In this document: positions 23,911 through 35,659 of the stretch, one piece after another
Position numbering within the stretch: position 1 is the first letter of the stretch
Layout: the number at the start of each line of letters is the position of its first letter
Source: Mantis religiosa
Lineage: Eukaryota > Arthropoda > Insecta > Mantodea > Mantidae
DNA: 64,000 bases
Assembly: GCA_030765055.1 (NCBI GenBank)
Contig: CM060953.1
Location: 20,089,137 to 20,153,136 of the forward strand
Direction: 5' to 3'
Translations under genes and position numbers: made by a program
Notes under the pieces: generated by a model
Databases searched by the model: none
What the model saw: the letters and a program-made list of their open reading frames with translations, nothing else
Told to the model about the DNA's origin: nothing

Positions 23911-24744
23911 ACTTGTGTGTAAAATAAAAAAAAATTCTGGAAATATATTATTTAATTTGTTGGCTGCCTGTAAGACATCGCTAAATAACGACACACGAAA
24001 TGAACAATCCGGTGATGCTGGAGTGCGTGAACTCATTGCAGTGTGTTATCTGTACCACTGAAGGCCTGGGAAAGCAGATAAGAGACACCCATAAAAGTTG
24101 TCATGTAAATATTGAAGTGTTTAAGAACTACTGCCCGACCCACAGCAGCTACGGGCGACGGGGCGCCGATTTCATTCCAAACCCTATGACTAGTCAAACT
24201 GCAAACTTAACCGCATAATAATTGCACAACAAAAATATTTTTTTAAAATTTTAAGAATATAATTCCGTTGATACCATGAAATAAAGTTATAAAGTTTGTG
24301 GTTTATATATTTATTTCAGAAGACTTCCATTGTCCTACAAAATAATTTCTTAGGTCAAATTTATATAAAAATACATTCTAATTACTGTTTGCTTTTAGTC
24401 AGTGATACGCGAATAAACCCACTGTACATACAAACATTATACACACATTTCATTTTAAAACTTTGTAAATAATTCAAATTTTCTTTACCGCGGTAGGATA
24501 TTACAGGTAGAGCCATCTGTGGAAGGCAAGGAGAGGTAGGACCATTACCATCTTTCAACTGGTTTGTCAACCTGGCGGTTAGTTAAGAACTAAAAGAGCG
24601 TGTCCTTATAACGTACATGGTACGTAGTTATAAAACATTTGACATGATGGTGTATGCGTGTGTGTCAGCTACCAAACAGGGCATTTGAATACAGGGCTTT
24701 GCATGAAGTTTATAATGACATTTACCCTCTCAGACAACAGGTCC

Positions 24745-24860
24745 TTATAAGGACGGAATGAATGATTTGGTAAAATTGGACAAATGGAATTGGAAAATGT
24801 ATGTCGTCATAGGGATGAAAGAAAACAGGATTATTGGAAAAAGGAGACACTAAAGTAATA

Positions 24861-24899
<39 letters not shown>

Positions 24900-25000
24900 G
24901 ACAATGTGATCGGAACAGTGTGGAGGATGACTGTGATAATGACTCAACAGCTGAAGATATGTCAGCGTAGAAGAATTATAATATAATTCAAGGCAAATTT
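24745..25000 (+). pseudogene. DDE transposase tail fragment with AT microsatellite
   Basis: It starts abruptly at AAGGACGGAATGAATGAT, runs through ACAAATGGAATTGGAAAATG and ends at the acidic tail GAAGATATGTCAGCG. A (TA)n tract of about 39 bp (24858-24896) replaces the EEKIERII-coding part. Confidence 0.55.
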
Positions 25001-25639
25001 GTTAAACCCAGTGTTAGGTTGTTGTCTGTAAACTAAAAGCTACTCTGGAAATATGTTATTTAATATGTTGGAGACTGTATGACTTCCCTGAATAGTGACA
25101 CACGAAATAAAGAATCCAGTGATACTGCAGAACGTGAACTCATGGCAGTGTAATAAGTCTGCCATTGAACGCCAGGGAAAGCAGGGAAGAGACGTGCATA
25201 AAGCTGTCATGTTGTGCAGGCCAACCCAGGGTCATGAAATTAATGAAAACCATTAAGCTTTTATCAAACCTTAATTTGAATTTATTTTCTTGCTACACCT
25301 TGCGCTCACCAGTACATAAACATAAAATAACAATAAACTTCTGTCCTATCTTCTTACTTCCAGCTACATTTTGTATTGATCAACCCAGACACATAATATA
25401 ACGATCAACTTCTGGTCCCGAACTGAGAGGAAAGAGCCCCAAAAGACAACACGGCTCACCAAAAGGCAACGCATGAAAACCCTAAAAAGTATAAGGAATC
25501 CCGAACATGGAGGACTTACCCAGAGACACAGACGCGATGCGAGCCAGGCACACACTACCGACGAGCAAAATTGTCGTTGGAAGGTGACCCCACCAAAGGT
25601 GGTGGGGCCTTCCGACAGATACCATACCAGGACTAGGTC

Positions 25640-26520
25640 CTTTACTGGTTGGAAGATATAGCTGAAAAATAGACTGTGGTAGACGGTGATATTGTGGTAG
25701 GGAGGTTATATTTAATTAGTTTGAGCAGTAGGTGGTAGTATTGAAGAAATTAGAAAGATGATGAATAGTTGAATGAGGATATATTTTGTTTTTTCAATGG
25801 ATGATGATATTAGGGTCGATGTAGAAGGAGCCTAGGATGCTTGTAACGCTCCCCGGGGTCAATATCGTACTCCCCGAGGCCGCGGATGAAGGCGAAATTA
25901 AGTGAAAGAGAGTCGAAGAATTTTTGTGAAAGGGAGAGCATGTAGTCAGTGAGAAGTGGAAAGGAAAGGTCACGATGGATGTTGATGTTGGGAATGTACC
26001 AGTCGGCATCGACAGCGGTACGAAGAAAGCGGTTTTGAAGAGTTTGAAGGTGATACAGATGAGTTTTTGCGTAAGTGGCCCAGACTGGACAGGCATATGT
26101 GAGGACAGGACGAAGAACTTGTTTAAAGAGAAGAAGTTTGTTGGAGAGTGACATGGCAGAGTTTCGGTGGCATAAGGGGTAGAGAAGTGCCATCTTGCGA
26201 GCAACCTTGTTGTATATGGTGTCGATGTGGGCCTTCCAAGAGAGCTTCTGCTCCAGTGTGACGCCAAGATAGTTGACCGTGGTGGACCAGTGGACAGACC
26301 CGCCAGCAATTTGAAGGTCAGGGCACACACTACCCCTGCCGGTTTGAGGGAGCCACCCAAGGAGCCTGGGGCATCGCAGTGCCCCCAAAGAGGAACGGCG
26401 GAAAACCAAAGCAATGTGACAGCAGCGCCCTCGAACCGGAAGGGCAAGTAAAAAGGTGCCGGAGGGAAAACAAACGGCACACGCGTCACTATTTACTCCA
26501 AACACTATTCACTCACAAAC
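25640..26520 (-). mobile_element. Jockey-type LINE remnant, second family
   Basis: A minus-strand LINE piece different from the 17-kb and 59-kb copies. It interrupts a class A unit (array sequence stops near 25212 and resumes near 26600). Boundaries and target duplication could not be fixed. A further unassigned block (25215-25640, containing an open frame with SFTGWKI) lies on its 3' side. On the 5' side, 26330-26500 seems rearranged. Confidence 0.55.
25810..26330 (-). pseudogene. Jockey RT C-terminal region
   Basis: The minus-strand frame reads DLQIAGGSVHWSTTVNYLGV, then LEQKLSWKAHID, RPVLTYACPVW and LQTLQNRFLRTAVDADWYI. This is the segment downstream of the YADD motif in Jockey-clade reverse transcriptases (vkYLGvxLD, LRPvltYacpvW, LQxxQNxxLR). 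The catalytic palm motifs are absent. The frame extends to 26505 but the part above about 26330 does not fit the family, suggesting a join or deletion. Confidence 0.75.
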
Positions 26521-27002
26521 TGGGCCCAAGGCGAACACCACTGTTTCACTTTGCACATGGACACTTGTAGCACACCAATAGTTCACATTCCGCATCTGCT
26601 CACCTCACTGCAGTTACACTATAAGCCATCTCAGTATGCATTCATCAACTATTCAACAAATAAACTTGTAGAAGTTGTGGCTTATATATTTAATTTAGAA
26701 GACTTATATTCTCATACAGGTTTATTTCTTCCGTGAAATTTGTGTCAAAATACACTCTAATTACTGTTTACTTTCATACACTTAAAAGCAAATCAACCTA
26801 AAGGACATGGAAAGAGAGTAAACACAAATCGTTTTAAAAGTTTGCAGGTAACTACAAATTTTCCTCACCGCGGCAGGATATTACAGATGGGCCATCTCTT
26901 CACAGCTAGGCGAGCTTGGAACATTACCATCTGTCAAATTGATTGTCAACTAAAGTTCTCTCTGGGCGGTTAAGTAACAACTAAAAATGCCTGTCTTTAT
27001 CA

Positions 27003-27140
27003 CTTACTTATATGGATAAAATAAAACAGCAGTATTGGGAAAACGGTGCATTAATTTACAATTTGAGGGTAACAATGACGAGGATAGCAGTAATAGTTAC
27101 TTAACAGGTGAATATACGCCAGGCGTAGAAGTTTTAAAAT
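27003..27140 (+). pseudogene. DDE transposase tail fragment
   Basis: ATGGATAAAATAAAACAGCAG, a gap, then GGTAACAATGACGAGGATAG and a decayed acidic tail. It resembles 52875-53000 most. Confidence 0.45.
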
Positions 27141-27462
27141 ACGATTACAGGAAAAATTGTTTGAGTCAGTGTTGAGTTGTAAGTGAAAAACCTTTCTGGA
27201 ACTATAGTATTTAATTTTTTGGAGACTAAACGACTTCCCTGAGCAGCGACACATGAAATAAAGAATCTTGAGAGGGTGAAGTCATCGCAGTGAGATATCA
27301 CGGTCACTGAGGTCCAGAGAAAATAGGTAAGAGAATCGCATCAAACATTTCATATAAATATTACTGTGTTCAAGAACCATCGCGCGGCCTATAGCAGCTA
27401 CAAGCAGAGTGAGCGCGAATTTTGGTAATTTCATTCAAAACTCTATTACGAGTCATGCTCTG

Positions 27463-27708
27463 AAATGTTCAGTGTTTAACGCCCGCTTTTACTACATACG
27501 GCACCGCAGACGATGACACTGATGATAGATGAGATGAAGATGGAGCACCGGTGGAATGAGATGGCTGGGGAAACCGGAGGTCCTGGAGAAAACCTGTCCC
27601 AGCGCCGTGTTGTCCACCACGAAACTCACATTGCGGTCGCCTGGGATCGAACTCGGTCCGCCTTGGTGAGAGTCAAGCGGTTTAATTACTGAGCCACGTC
27701 GCGGCCCT
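27463..27708 (-). mobile_element. SINE1 copy with perfect 12-bp duplication
   Basis: Flanked by AGTCATGCTCTG at 27451-27462 and 27709-27720. The uninterrupted sequence occurs in sister units (for example about 14133 and 53276). The tRNA-like head is at the high-coordinate end. Confidence 0.9.
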
Positions 27709-28799
27709 AGTCATGCTCTGATCGCACTTTTTGCAAACTTTATCTTGGAGCTGGTATTATCAGGTTACTATAACTGCACAACACAAGGGTTTATATAAAC
27801 AACTGGAAGGATATTTCATCTAAATTACCAAGTAAAGTTATAAAAATTGTGGTTTATATCTATAACTCAGAAGACCTCTATTCTCCTATGGAATTACTTT
27901 TTCTGTCAAATGTGTAGCAAAATTTATTCTAATTACTATTTACTTCCATGTATTAAAAACAAACAAATCGGAAGTATACGCAAACGGTATAAATACACCT
28001 CCTGTTAATACTTTGGGAATTATTATAAATCTGCTTCACCGCGGCAAGTTATTACAGGTGGAGCCATCTGTGGACAGCAAGACGCGGCTGGAACATTACT
28101 ATCTGACAAAATGTTTGACAATTAATGTTGCTCTCCTGTCGGTTAATTGAGAAACAAAAGAGTCTTTATAACATACGTATTATATATTTACAGAACTTTT
28201 CACGTGAGTTTGCGTGAGTCTGTATGTCGGTTAAGTACTGAACTGGACATCGGCAACCTTGTACTCAATAAGGGAGAAGTATGTCGTCTGAACATGCAAC
28301 CCGCGGTGCACATGACGTAATGTGGTACTGGGAAAGGCATATACCTTACATCTGAGTCAGTGCTGGTCCCAACACAGGTAAAATAAGTAATAGTACAGCT
28401 ACTTTAATACAATTATTTTTGGTGTACTATACCTTAGGTACGCCTAAATATTTGAGCAATATATTTCAGTTAACTTCTATATTTAATGTGTCATAGAAAT
28501 CTAGTTATGTATCACAAGTGGCCACTGACGGTATACACGTAAATTATCATCTATTATATACTAAACAGTGCTTCTAAATACAGGGCTTTGCATGAAATTG
28601 TCAACACAACACACAAGCATTCTCTCTGACGAAATGGTTATGACATTAACTTTCAAGTAACAGGTAAAGCAGTTAGAAACTCCACTTTTCTTGACGTTAT
28701 ATAATTTTGCATTATTAGTTTGGTTGTTTTTTATGTTTCGTCCAAGCTGTTAGTTCTCGTATGAATGTATGTATTTTACGGAGAAATTTCACCTTGTAG

Positions 28800-29028
28800 T
28801 GCAATTAATTACAGTTTTTTATAACAAAGTTTGAATCCTGCTTAATACATTCACTTGCGGTACGTCTAAATGCGAGGTGGTTAAGTATGATCGAACTTAC
28901 ATAAAGTAAATGTAAATGCAACTCTTTACATCAGATTTATACAAACTACTCGAAATGGCGACTGCGTTTTCAGTGTAAAGATGACAGCGGCGAACAAACG
29001 ACTGTCGTACTCTGTACAAATTTCTTGT
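28800..29028 (-). other. Recurrent minus-strand open frame, interrupted copy
   Basis: It contains LYRVRQSFVRRCHLYTEN and LYKSDVKSCIY, homologous to 3809-4111. Its N-terminal part continues after the Penelope-related insertion, at 29616-29700. Confidence 0.3.
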
Positions 29029-29615
29029 TTTCTTCTCGGGCAGCCAGTCATCATCAGGATATTTATAAACTGTTATAACCACAAAATGAAATACTAGATA
29101 TAACACAACAATAAGCAAAGACAAAACGCTATCAAAATTTGCATTACTGAACAAAATACTGTTTTCAGGAAATTAAATGCCAGGTCAGGAGATGGCGTGA
29201 GTATAGAAAATTAATTGTGTCAAAGAAACGTAAATACTTAACTTGACTATCAAGATGTATTGAACTTTGCTTCTTAATTCGATGGAATTCCATGTTTAAG
29301 GCCGGTTTCCAAGAGGAGCTGAACTGATATCCAGCATCACGATTAAGCGTGCTCCTTTCAGAGGAAATTGCCAAAGCCTCTTTAATTCTCCGCTCCCAGT
29401 AACTGTTGCATTTTGCAAAGATGGTCGTCTCCCGAAAATTGGCTCTATGGTCGTTATCAAAACAATTTTCTGCCATTTTGTATTTATAACATTTTATAAA
29501 TATCCTGAAGATGGAAGAGATGTACACTCCCGAAACGTTGATATCTAATCATCTTTTCACCTGGCTGACTGCCCGAGAACAAAGTGAGCGTATTCGTCGC
29601 TTCAGGTTTTATTTT
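29029..29615 (-). mobile_element. Penelope-related insertion with inverted ends
   Basis: An insertion of about 587 bp in a class F unit, flanked by AAATTTCTTGT (29018-29028) and AAATTCCTTGT (29616-29626), one mismatch. The ends are inverted: TTCTCGGGCAGCCAG near 29033 and CTGACTGCCCGAGAA near 29558. TCAGGATATTTATAA near 29055 is also repeated inverted near 29500. Inside is a minus-strand GIY-YIG-associated coding remnant. Inverted and tandem end duplications are a known Penelope-like element feature. Confidence 0.65.
29200..29530 (-). pseudogene. Penelope-type ORF C-terminal fragment
   Basis: The minus frame reads AENCFDNDHRANFRETTIF, then YWERRIKEALAISSERSTLN, RDAGYQFSSSWKPAL. This is the region after the GIY-YIG nuclease in Penelope-like polyproteins (AEHxxxxDHxxxFxxTxIL, RxxxEAxxI, N-NRDxGxxLSxxWxP). 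The nuclease core and RT are absent. The frame is open but short and has no proper start. Confidence 0.7.
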
Positions 29616-29707
29616 AAATTCCTTGTGTTTGTCTTATAACTTCAGGTGCGGCTATTATTCCGGCAGTTAGACTTTCTTCTGAGATATGTATTCACATGAG
29701 TAAGAAC

Positions 29708-30076
29708 ATATTCCCCCCGAGGACATACTTCGGTAGTTACGGGTCTGGCACACCCGGGGTCCCGAGCTAACAGTCTCCCTCGTGTGGGCTCCTCTTCGTG
29801 GTTGAGGGAGACGGTCAACAGGCCCACCCACGTGTAGGCCGTGCGTGGAGACCCGTGGAGAAGGATTTTAGATTCTTGTCTAGTTTAGAGTTTAGGATTT
29901 AGCGAACGAAATTTTCAGTAGGTTTTGATTGATGTTTTTTATGTGCGTGTATTTTTAATAGGTTTTGTGACACTTGTATAGTCTTTAGAAAGTTTTATAT
30001 CAGGCCTTTGCCATGACTAGGTTTTTAAAGGGCGCTGATTACCGCCGTAGTAGAGCGCCCTTAGATATAATCATCA
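29708..30076 (+). mobile_element. 370-bp hairpin-tailed retroposon, copy 2
   Basis: 369 bp flanked by AAGAAC (29702-29707 and 30077-30082). The empty site is visible at 22025 and 57852 (ACAAAGAACAAATTAAC in the latter). It ends with the GGGCGC..GCGCCC hairpin and an ATATAATCATC tail. It starts at the same internal position as the copy at 8624. Confidence 0.8.
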
Positions 30077-30809
30077 AAGAACAAATTAACTACATTACAG
30101 GAGCCGAACCAATCACATTTGTAATATCAAACTTCGACATTAAGTATTGGGCCACAAAAACTGTTACAGAAACACTACTAGAGTAGGCTACATGGTACCA
30201 GAAGGCAGTTAGCCACTGTTCAGTGTCGCCCTGGTAAGTGATTAGTTTGAGATTTTAGACATCTTCTAGGCATTAAATCTTGAGAACGCCAGAAACGAGT
30301 TTATAAAATCGATATCTGTGTATTCGGGAAGCAGTTTTAAAGTCATTCTAATCCAATTACTTGTTATATCTTGTTTAAATACAAATTTATCAGCTTCTGA
30401 TGCCAATTACTTTTAATACAATTAACTGGCTTAAGTTTAGTTACAGACCATGCATTGCCTATCCTAACTCGCTTATATTAGTCACGTGTAGAATCGCTGA
30501 AGTTATTTCGGTGTATTTCATTAACATCCTGTAGTGCTGTGTAACTATGGAAACATATTAGGTAAGAAAATCATAAGAGACATCTTAGTAATTCTTACAG
30601 TGAAAGTCAATATGGATTGTTTATCGTAAACATCACGAGGAATTCATCTGACACGTTGCGAAAATGTTACAATAAATCTATACAAGTAAATTTGGGCTTA
30701 GAACGCATAAGTAGTCATTTTATATTATCCTAGTTGTATTTCTATTTCATGGCCTGGTGCCAGTAAAAAGGGGCCCGGCTTACAGGCTAAAATTTTCATT
30801 GAAAATTAT

Positions 30810-31048
30810 TGTCGCCCTGGCGGAAGACTCGCGAAGCCGATGAAAAATGATGGCCGGTGGAGATTCGGAAAACTTCGGAACCAATCGTTACCGGTGGCGA
30901 CAGAGAGTTGAATTTGAGTTAGAGAAAATAAACAGTTTCAGGTTAGCTAGCAAAAGGTAATGGTGAACAGTGTATTTCGAGGAGAATAAAGTGTAGTTTT
31001 TGTGTTTCGTAACCTCGTTTTATTATTTGACGAACCCACAAAGTCACA
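30810..31048 (+). mobile_element. Solo LTR of the 42.5-kb retrotransposon family
   Basis: 239 bp from TGTCGCCCTGGCGG to CAAAGTCACA, closely similar to the LTRs at 42525 and 45126, with a small difference after GCGAAGCCG. A perfect 4-bp duplication TTAT flanks it (30806-30809 and 31049-31052). It is the product of LTR-LTR recombination or an equivalent loss of the interior. Confidence 0.9.
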
Positions 31049-31207
31049 TTATATTTTGGGGATTAATGGCTTATTGTCTAAGAGGGTATATATAAAACCC
31101 ATACGGTGATCTCTCTTAGCCCACCGAGAACAGTTTTATTATGTTAGTGTCTTACAGTGTCCTTTTTTGTTATCTAGGGCATTTACAAGCGCTTATTTTG
31201 CACTTTT

Positions 31208-31210
<3 letters not shown>

Positions 31211-31287
<77 letters not shown>

Positions 31288-31299
31288 ACACACACACAC
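31211..31299. repeat. (AC)n microsatellite
   Basis: About 89 bp of AC repeats with one CTC interruption. Low-complexity His/Thr open frames over it are meaningless. Confidence 0.95.
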
Positions 31300-32109
31300 T
31301 TCACTATTTACACCGCTCCATGCGGCAGCCTGCTGCTGACTCCTGGGCTGCTGTGAGGGTGGCCTCTGTATATGGGGAAAGGTCTGGACCTGAAGGACTT
31401 GGGCGCACATTGTGGTGTAACGGTGGTAGTAGAATATTTTTATGGGTGCATGCATACGGTGTTTTGGTTCACCTTTCCCAATGTTGTTAATTTTTGGATT
31501 GCTATGTTGCCGTATGCTCGCCCAGATGGAAGAGGCTCTTTTTATTACCGCCTGCAAAATTTGAGGATTATGTACTTAACTTAGAAGACTTTCATTTTGA
31601 CACAGAATTATTTCTTCAGCCATATTTCTATCGAGATACATTCTAATAGTTTTGTTTATAAGGAAGAAAGCAAACAAACCTAAGATATATGCAACAGTAC
31701 AGATATTGTTCGTGTTAAAATTTTGTAAATAATTTCCAGTTTTCTACACCGCGGCTACATATTACAGGTGGAGCCATCTACGTACAGGAAGATGAGTTCG
31801 TAGCAGAATACTATCTGTCAAATTGTTTGTTAACCAAAGTGCCTCTCTTGACGATTAATTAAGATTTAAAGGATCGTATCCTGTTAATTATTAGTTTCAT
31901 GTTAAGTTGCGCAAAAGTTCGGGAACGCTCAGCATCACCTTCAGCGAGCCCAGGCTAAACGCTCCTGTCCTCTACAGGGGAGAACCTCCTCCCTCAAATA
32001 CAATGGACTGTAATGTTGTATGAGAGCCATACGCCTATTAAGTGTTCATAAACAAATGAATACTGAAATTATGTTACATGGTCAATCATAATGTTAATTT
32101 CTAATTTAT

Positions 32110-32608
32110 CTCTTAACTCGGTGCTAATAGTAGATGATGTCCTTATCCATAATACAAAAGTAGATAAACCTCCTTCGTCAAGTGTTGTAAGAAAATACCA
32201 ACAAAGCAATTGTAAGCTGACAAACCGATTTAGAAAAACACTTTGATTGACTAAAATTTATCTGAATAAAACCGTGAAACCTTAAGGCTTCCTCCCTAGC
32301 ATCCGGACCTGAATCCTATAGATTTAATGTAGACAATAAACAAACAGTGGGATGCTTCCAGAAATGTCACCTGTAAAGCGAAAGACGAAATTTTCTGCCA
32401 CCATCGATTTGAGCAAGTTGCACAATTGAAATGGGTAAAGGTATGCCATAATGTGGATGAAATAAAAGAAAACTCTTAGAATCAAGTACACTAGCGGAAG
32501 AAAAATTAAACGAATGGTAATTGAAAACAACGGGATGGAAATAGTAATGATGGCAATGATTCAACAGAAGAAGATATGTCAAACCTGGAAGAAATAAAAT
32601 ATGATTAA
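32110..32608 (+). pseudogene. IS630/Tc1-like DDE remnant, copy 5
   Basis: TCGGTGCTAATAGTAGATG entry, AAACCTCC block, HPDLNPIDLM-like reading (CATCCGGACCTGAATCCT), HNVDEIKEN and an acidic tail with DMSNLEEIKYD ending at the stop near 32607. Much of the middle is deleted compared with copy 3. Confidence 0.65.
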
Positions 32609-33639
32609 AGGCAAAATTGTATAACTCTGTTAAGTTGTGTGTAAGTGAAAAACCTTTCTGGAAGCATAGTATTTAATTTGTTGGAGATGGACATTGCGGC
32701 TTCCCTAAACCGCGACACCTGAAATAAACAATCCAGTGACTCTTGAGGGAGTGAAGGTACCACAGTGAGATATCACTGCTAATGAAGACCAGGGAAAACA
32801 ACTAAGAGACTGGCATCAAACCTGCCATTTAGATATTTCATCGTTCAAGGAGCATTGCGTGGCCAATAGCAGCTAAGGGCAAGGATAGCGTGATAATTTT
32901 CCAAACCCTGTTACTAGTCATGCTGTGATGAAAATTTGTTGCAAACCTCAAGGTACTATAATTATACAGCAAAAAATTCATAAATTAAGATACATGTAAT
33001 TGGAATGTTTCAATGAAAAACACTTATAAAAATCGTGGCTATATATTTAATTCAGAAGTCTTCCATTCTGGTATAGAATAACGTTTGCGGTCAAATTTGT
33101 GTCAAAATACAATCTAATTACTGTTTACTTTCTAACAGTTAAATGGAAACAAAGTTAAAGTATATGCAAAGAGTATAAATGCAGTTCACATTAAAAAAAT
33201 ATGTAAATAATTACGAACCTTCTTCACCGCGGCAGGATATTACTGGTGGTGCCATCTGTGGAGAGGAAGACGAGGTTGGAACATTAGCATCTGTCCATTT
33301 GTTACTCAACTAAAGTTGTCTCCTGACGCTTAATTGAGAACTAAGAGAGCGTGTCATTACAACATGCATGGTAAGCATTTATAAAACTTTTAACGTCTGT
33401 GTGTCGGTTAAACACTAAACTGGGCATTTAGATTCAGTGCCTCGCAAGAAATTTTCGATGTAATTTGCCGTCTCACACAACAGATCCTTAGGTGTAACAT
33501 TGACCTAAAATTAACATAAACTTAAGACGAATTAGTGCACGATGCTCCAAATATTGCTAGTGTTTACCATGAAGGGCTACACAACTTTTGCATAAGAACG
33601 TATAAATTTGGCTCCACACAACAAATTCAATGTACTTCC

Positions 33640-33945
33640 TTTAAAATCTTGTAATTAGTACAAACTAAAACCCCACAGACAAAACTCAAGTATGTACCGG
33701 ATAAGCTGCAAAGACTGTCAACTCTTACATTGTCAAAACAAAAAGTAAGTAGAACATTAGGCTGAAAGTGCGTTTTAGAAACATCAAGAACAGTAACATT
33801 GGCAGTAGCGTACCATTTATGGAATGAGAATCACGATATAGAGCAATAAATACTTTTATTAAGAAGTGTTCAGGGTCCAACTGCATTAACCACGCAGTAT
33901 GAAGAGAAACTGTCCAATTTCGACGCCACCTTTGAAGAGAACCTA
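33640..33945 (+). pseudogene. GIY-YIG fragment, class D
   Basis: YVPDKLQRLSTLT-type reading with frameshifts. Landmarks are AAACCCCACAGACAAAACTC, ATTGGCAGTAGCGTACC and CAGGGTCCAACTGCATTAAC. The CKDC block has lost bases (AAAGACTGTCAACTC), as in the copies at 50410 and 62525, marking these three as a subfamily. Confidence 0.6.
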
Positions 33946-34190
33946 AAACGAAACGTGTAGTGTTTAAAGCCCGCTTTTACTAAACACTGCACCGCAGGTG
34001 GTGCCACTGATGTTACAAGAGATGAAGATGCAATGTTGGAATGAGATGTCAGAGGAAACGGGAGATTCCGGAGAAAGCTCGCCCCAGCAACGTGTTGTCT
34101 ACCACAAATTTTACTTTTTAATGGCATAGAAAAGAACCCGGGTAGCTTTGGTGAGAGTGGAGCGGTTTAACCACTCAGCCACGTCGCGCA
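33946..34190 (-). mobile_element. SINE1 copy, class D site
   Basis: At the site shared with 7577, 50621 and 62762. The tRNA-like head is decayed (box B reads AAAAGAACCCGGG on the + strand). Confidence 0.8.
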
Positions 34191-35100
34191 CAAAGATTCA
34201 GAACCTCAAGTTTATCAAGACACCAAGGGAGATGTCACAATCGCTTCATACGCTTCAGAGGCCGTGATGCGGGCCCTGCGGAACCTTAGTCATCGAGAAA
34301 CTTCTGTCGTTACGAAGAGGAAGCTCGGGCCGAACATTCGAGCCCCTCACGAAGGGGAGTTATTTGGATTGGGTTGGACTCGAGGGGGCAGTGTGTTCCC
34401 GACACCCGCGGGAGATTGGATAACTCCGGACAGACCTCGGCCGCTCAGATAGGGCAGAGGGTTGCCAAAAAACGTCCCGAGTACCAACCTGCAGGGCCAG
34501 TAGAAGGTGTGTTAGATAACCAGGAGGCCACACCGAGGTTTCCGGTAGTCTACCCGACGGGGTTGACGCGCGAATGTGACGTATTCTGTTGTACCTGCCT
34601 TGAGATGGAGGGGTCCTTAAAAATGAAATATGTAGTGTTTAATGCCCGCTTTTACTACATACGGCACCGCAGGCGGTGACACTGATGATACATGAGATGA
34701 AGATGGAGCACCGGAGGAATGAGATGGCGGGGGAAAGCGGATGTACCGGAGAAAACCCGCCCCAGCGCCGTGTGGTCCACCAGAAATCTCAGTTTGCGGT
34801 CACCTGGGATCAAACCCGGCCTCCTTGGTGAGAGCCAAGTGGTCTAACCACTGAGACAAGGCGCGGCCAGGGTCCTTAGACTGAAGGTATTGCACCGAAG
34901 TTTCCATGGCTTCCGGGTTGATAGGGGCCGGGATCTTCGGACTTTCGGGTTGACCTCGTTGTATAAGTCGACATTAGCTGAGGGTGTTAGGAAGGTCCTA
35001 ATGAAACGTGATCTAGGTAAACACTAGGAATATATGTTCGACTAGAGATGATATTAATTTTGTACTTCATTGTATCATAGTCTTTATATATAGGAATTTT
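34191..35100 (+). repeat. R3 repeat, copy 2, with SINE1 inside
   Basis: R3 landmarks in order (AAGACACCAAGGGAGATG, CTCGGGCCGAACATTCGAG, GACTCGAGGGGGCAG, GGTTGACGCGCG), then SINE1 at 34620-34869, then GGTCCTTAGACTGAAGG and ACAAGTCGACATTAGC. A partial second R3 piece follows at 35157-35480 (CTCGGGCCGAACATTCGAG again), so R3 is itself partly tandem. Confidence 0.7.
34620..34869 (-). mobile_element. SINE1 copy within R3
   Basis: Flanked by GGGTCCTTA (34611-34619 and 34870-34878). The same insertion is present in R3 at 63431-63680 but absent from R3 at 8230 and 51280. The head has a good B box (GATCAAACCCGG, minus strand). Confidence 0.85.
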
Positions 35101-35659
35101 TAAACAAGTTTGTTTTCTCAAAAACTACTCCATGGATTTCAATTAAAACACGACATGTGTATAGCCCACGTAAGGGAGGAGATGCGTCCCCTTCAGCTGC
35201 CGTGGTGCTGAAGCTACGGACACCTAGCACTCGTGGTAGCTCTGACGTTACTAGAGGAACCTCGGGCCGAACATTCGAGCCCCACCCTGAATGGGAGATT
35301 TTTGGATTGTGTTGGGCTCGAGGGACAGTGGCTCCCGATACTCGTGGGAGATCGAGTACGTCTCCGGATGGTGTTGAGGGAGGCCATATATTCCCGCGTA
35401 CTAGCCTGCTTAGCTGGTAGGTATGCTAGATCACCAGGCGCCCTACCAAGGTTAATCGGTAGCCTTCCTCTTTGGGGTTGGCGCTCGTAAGTGGTATATC
35501 CAGTTCCATCCCGTATTGAATCCACAGGACCAGATGGAGGGGCTTGTTATTCTCTAGGTCTTGCCCTATGGAAAGTCCCACAGAGGGGCCCGGCGCCCTT
35601 TTGGGACATCTCGGTAACTCCTTGGTGTTGAGAGACATGAGTATAGCATTCATTTTGTG

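Larger units (their letters stand above)
30745..31551. other. Single-copy insert carrying solo LTR and AC repeat
   Basis: Array homology stops after CCTAGTTGTATTTCTA and resumes at CTGCAAAATTTGAGGATTATG. The interval has no second copy in the window. It holds a solo LTR (30810-31048), a TATA-like GGGTATATATAAAACCC at 31084, an (AC)n tract, and about 250 bp of GC-richer unknown sequence after it. It may be another, unrecognised LTR or retroposon. Confidence 0.45.

Noticed and set aside
25794..26489. Second long minus-strand open frame overlapping the LINE remnant
   Set aside because: It is the alternative frame of the Jockey RT remnant, which shows the family motifs in the frame ending at 25810.
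29510..29560. Hammerhead ribozyme at CCTGAAGATGGAAGAGATG..CGAAACG
   Set aside because: The core reads CTGAAGA instead of CTGANGA with proper stem II pairing, and no matching stem could be drawn.
31141..31490. His/Thr-rich proteins across the AC repeat
   Set aside because: They are translations of a dinucleotide microsatellite in several frames.
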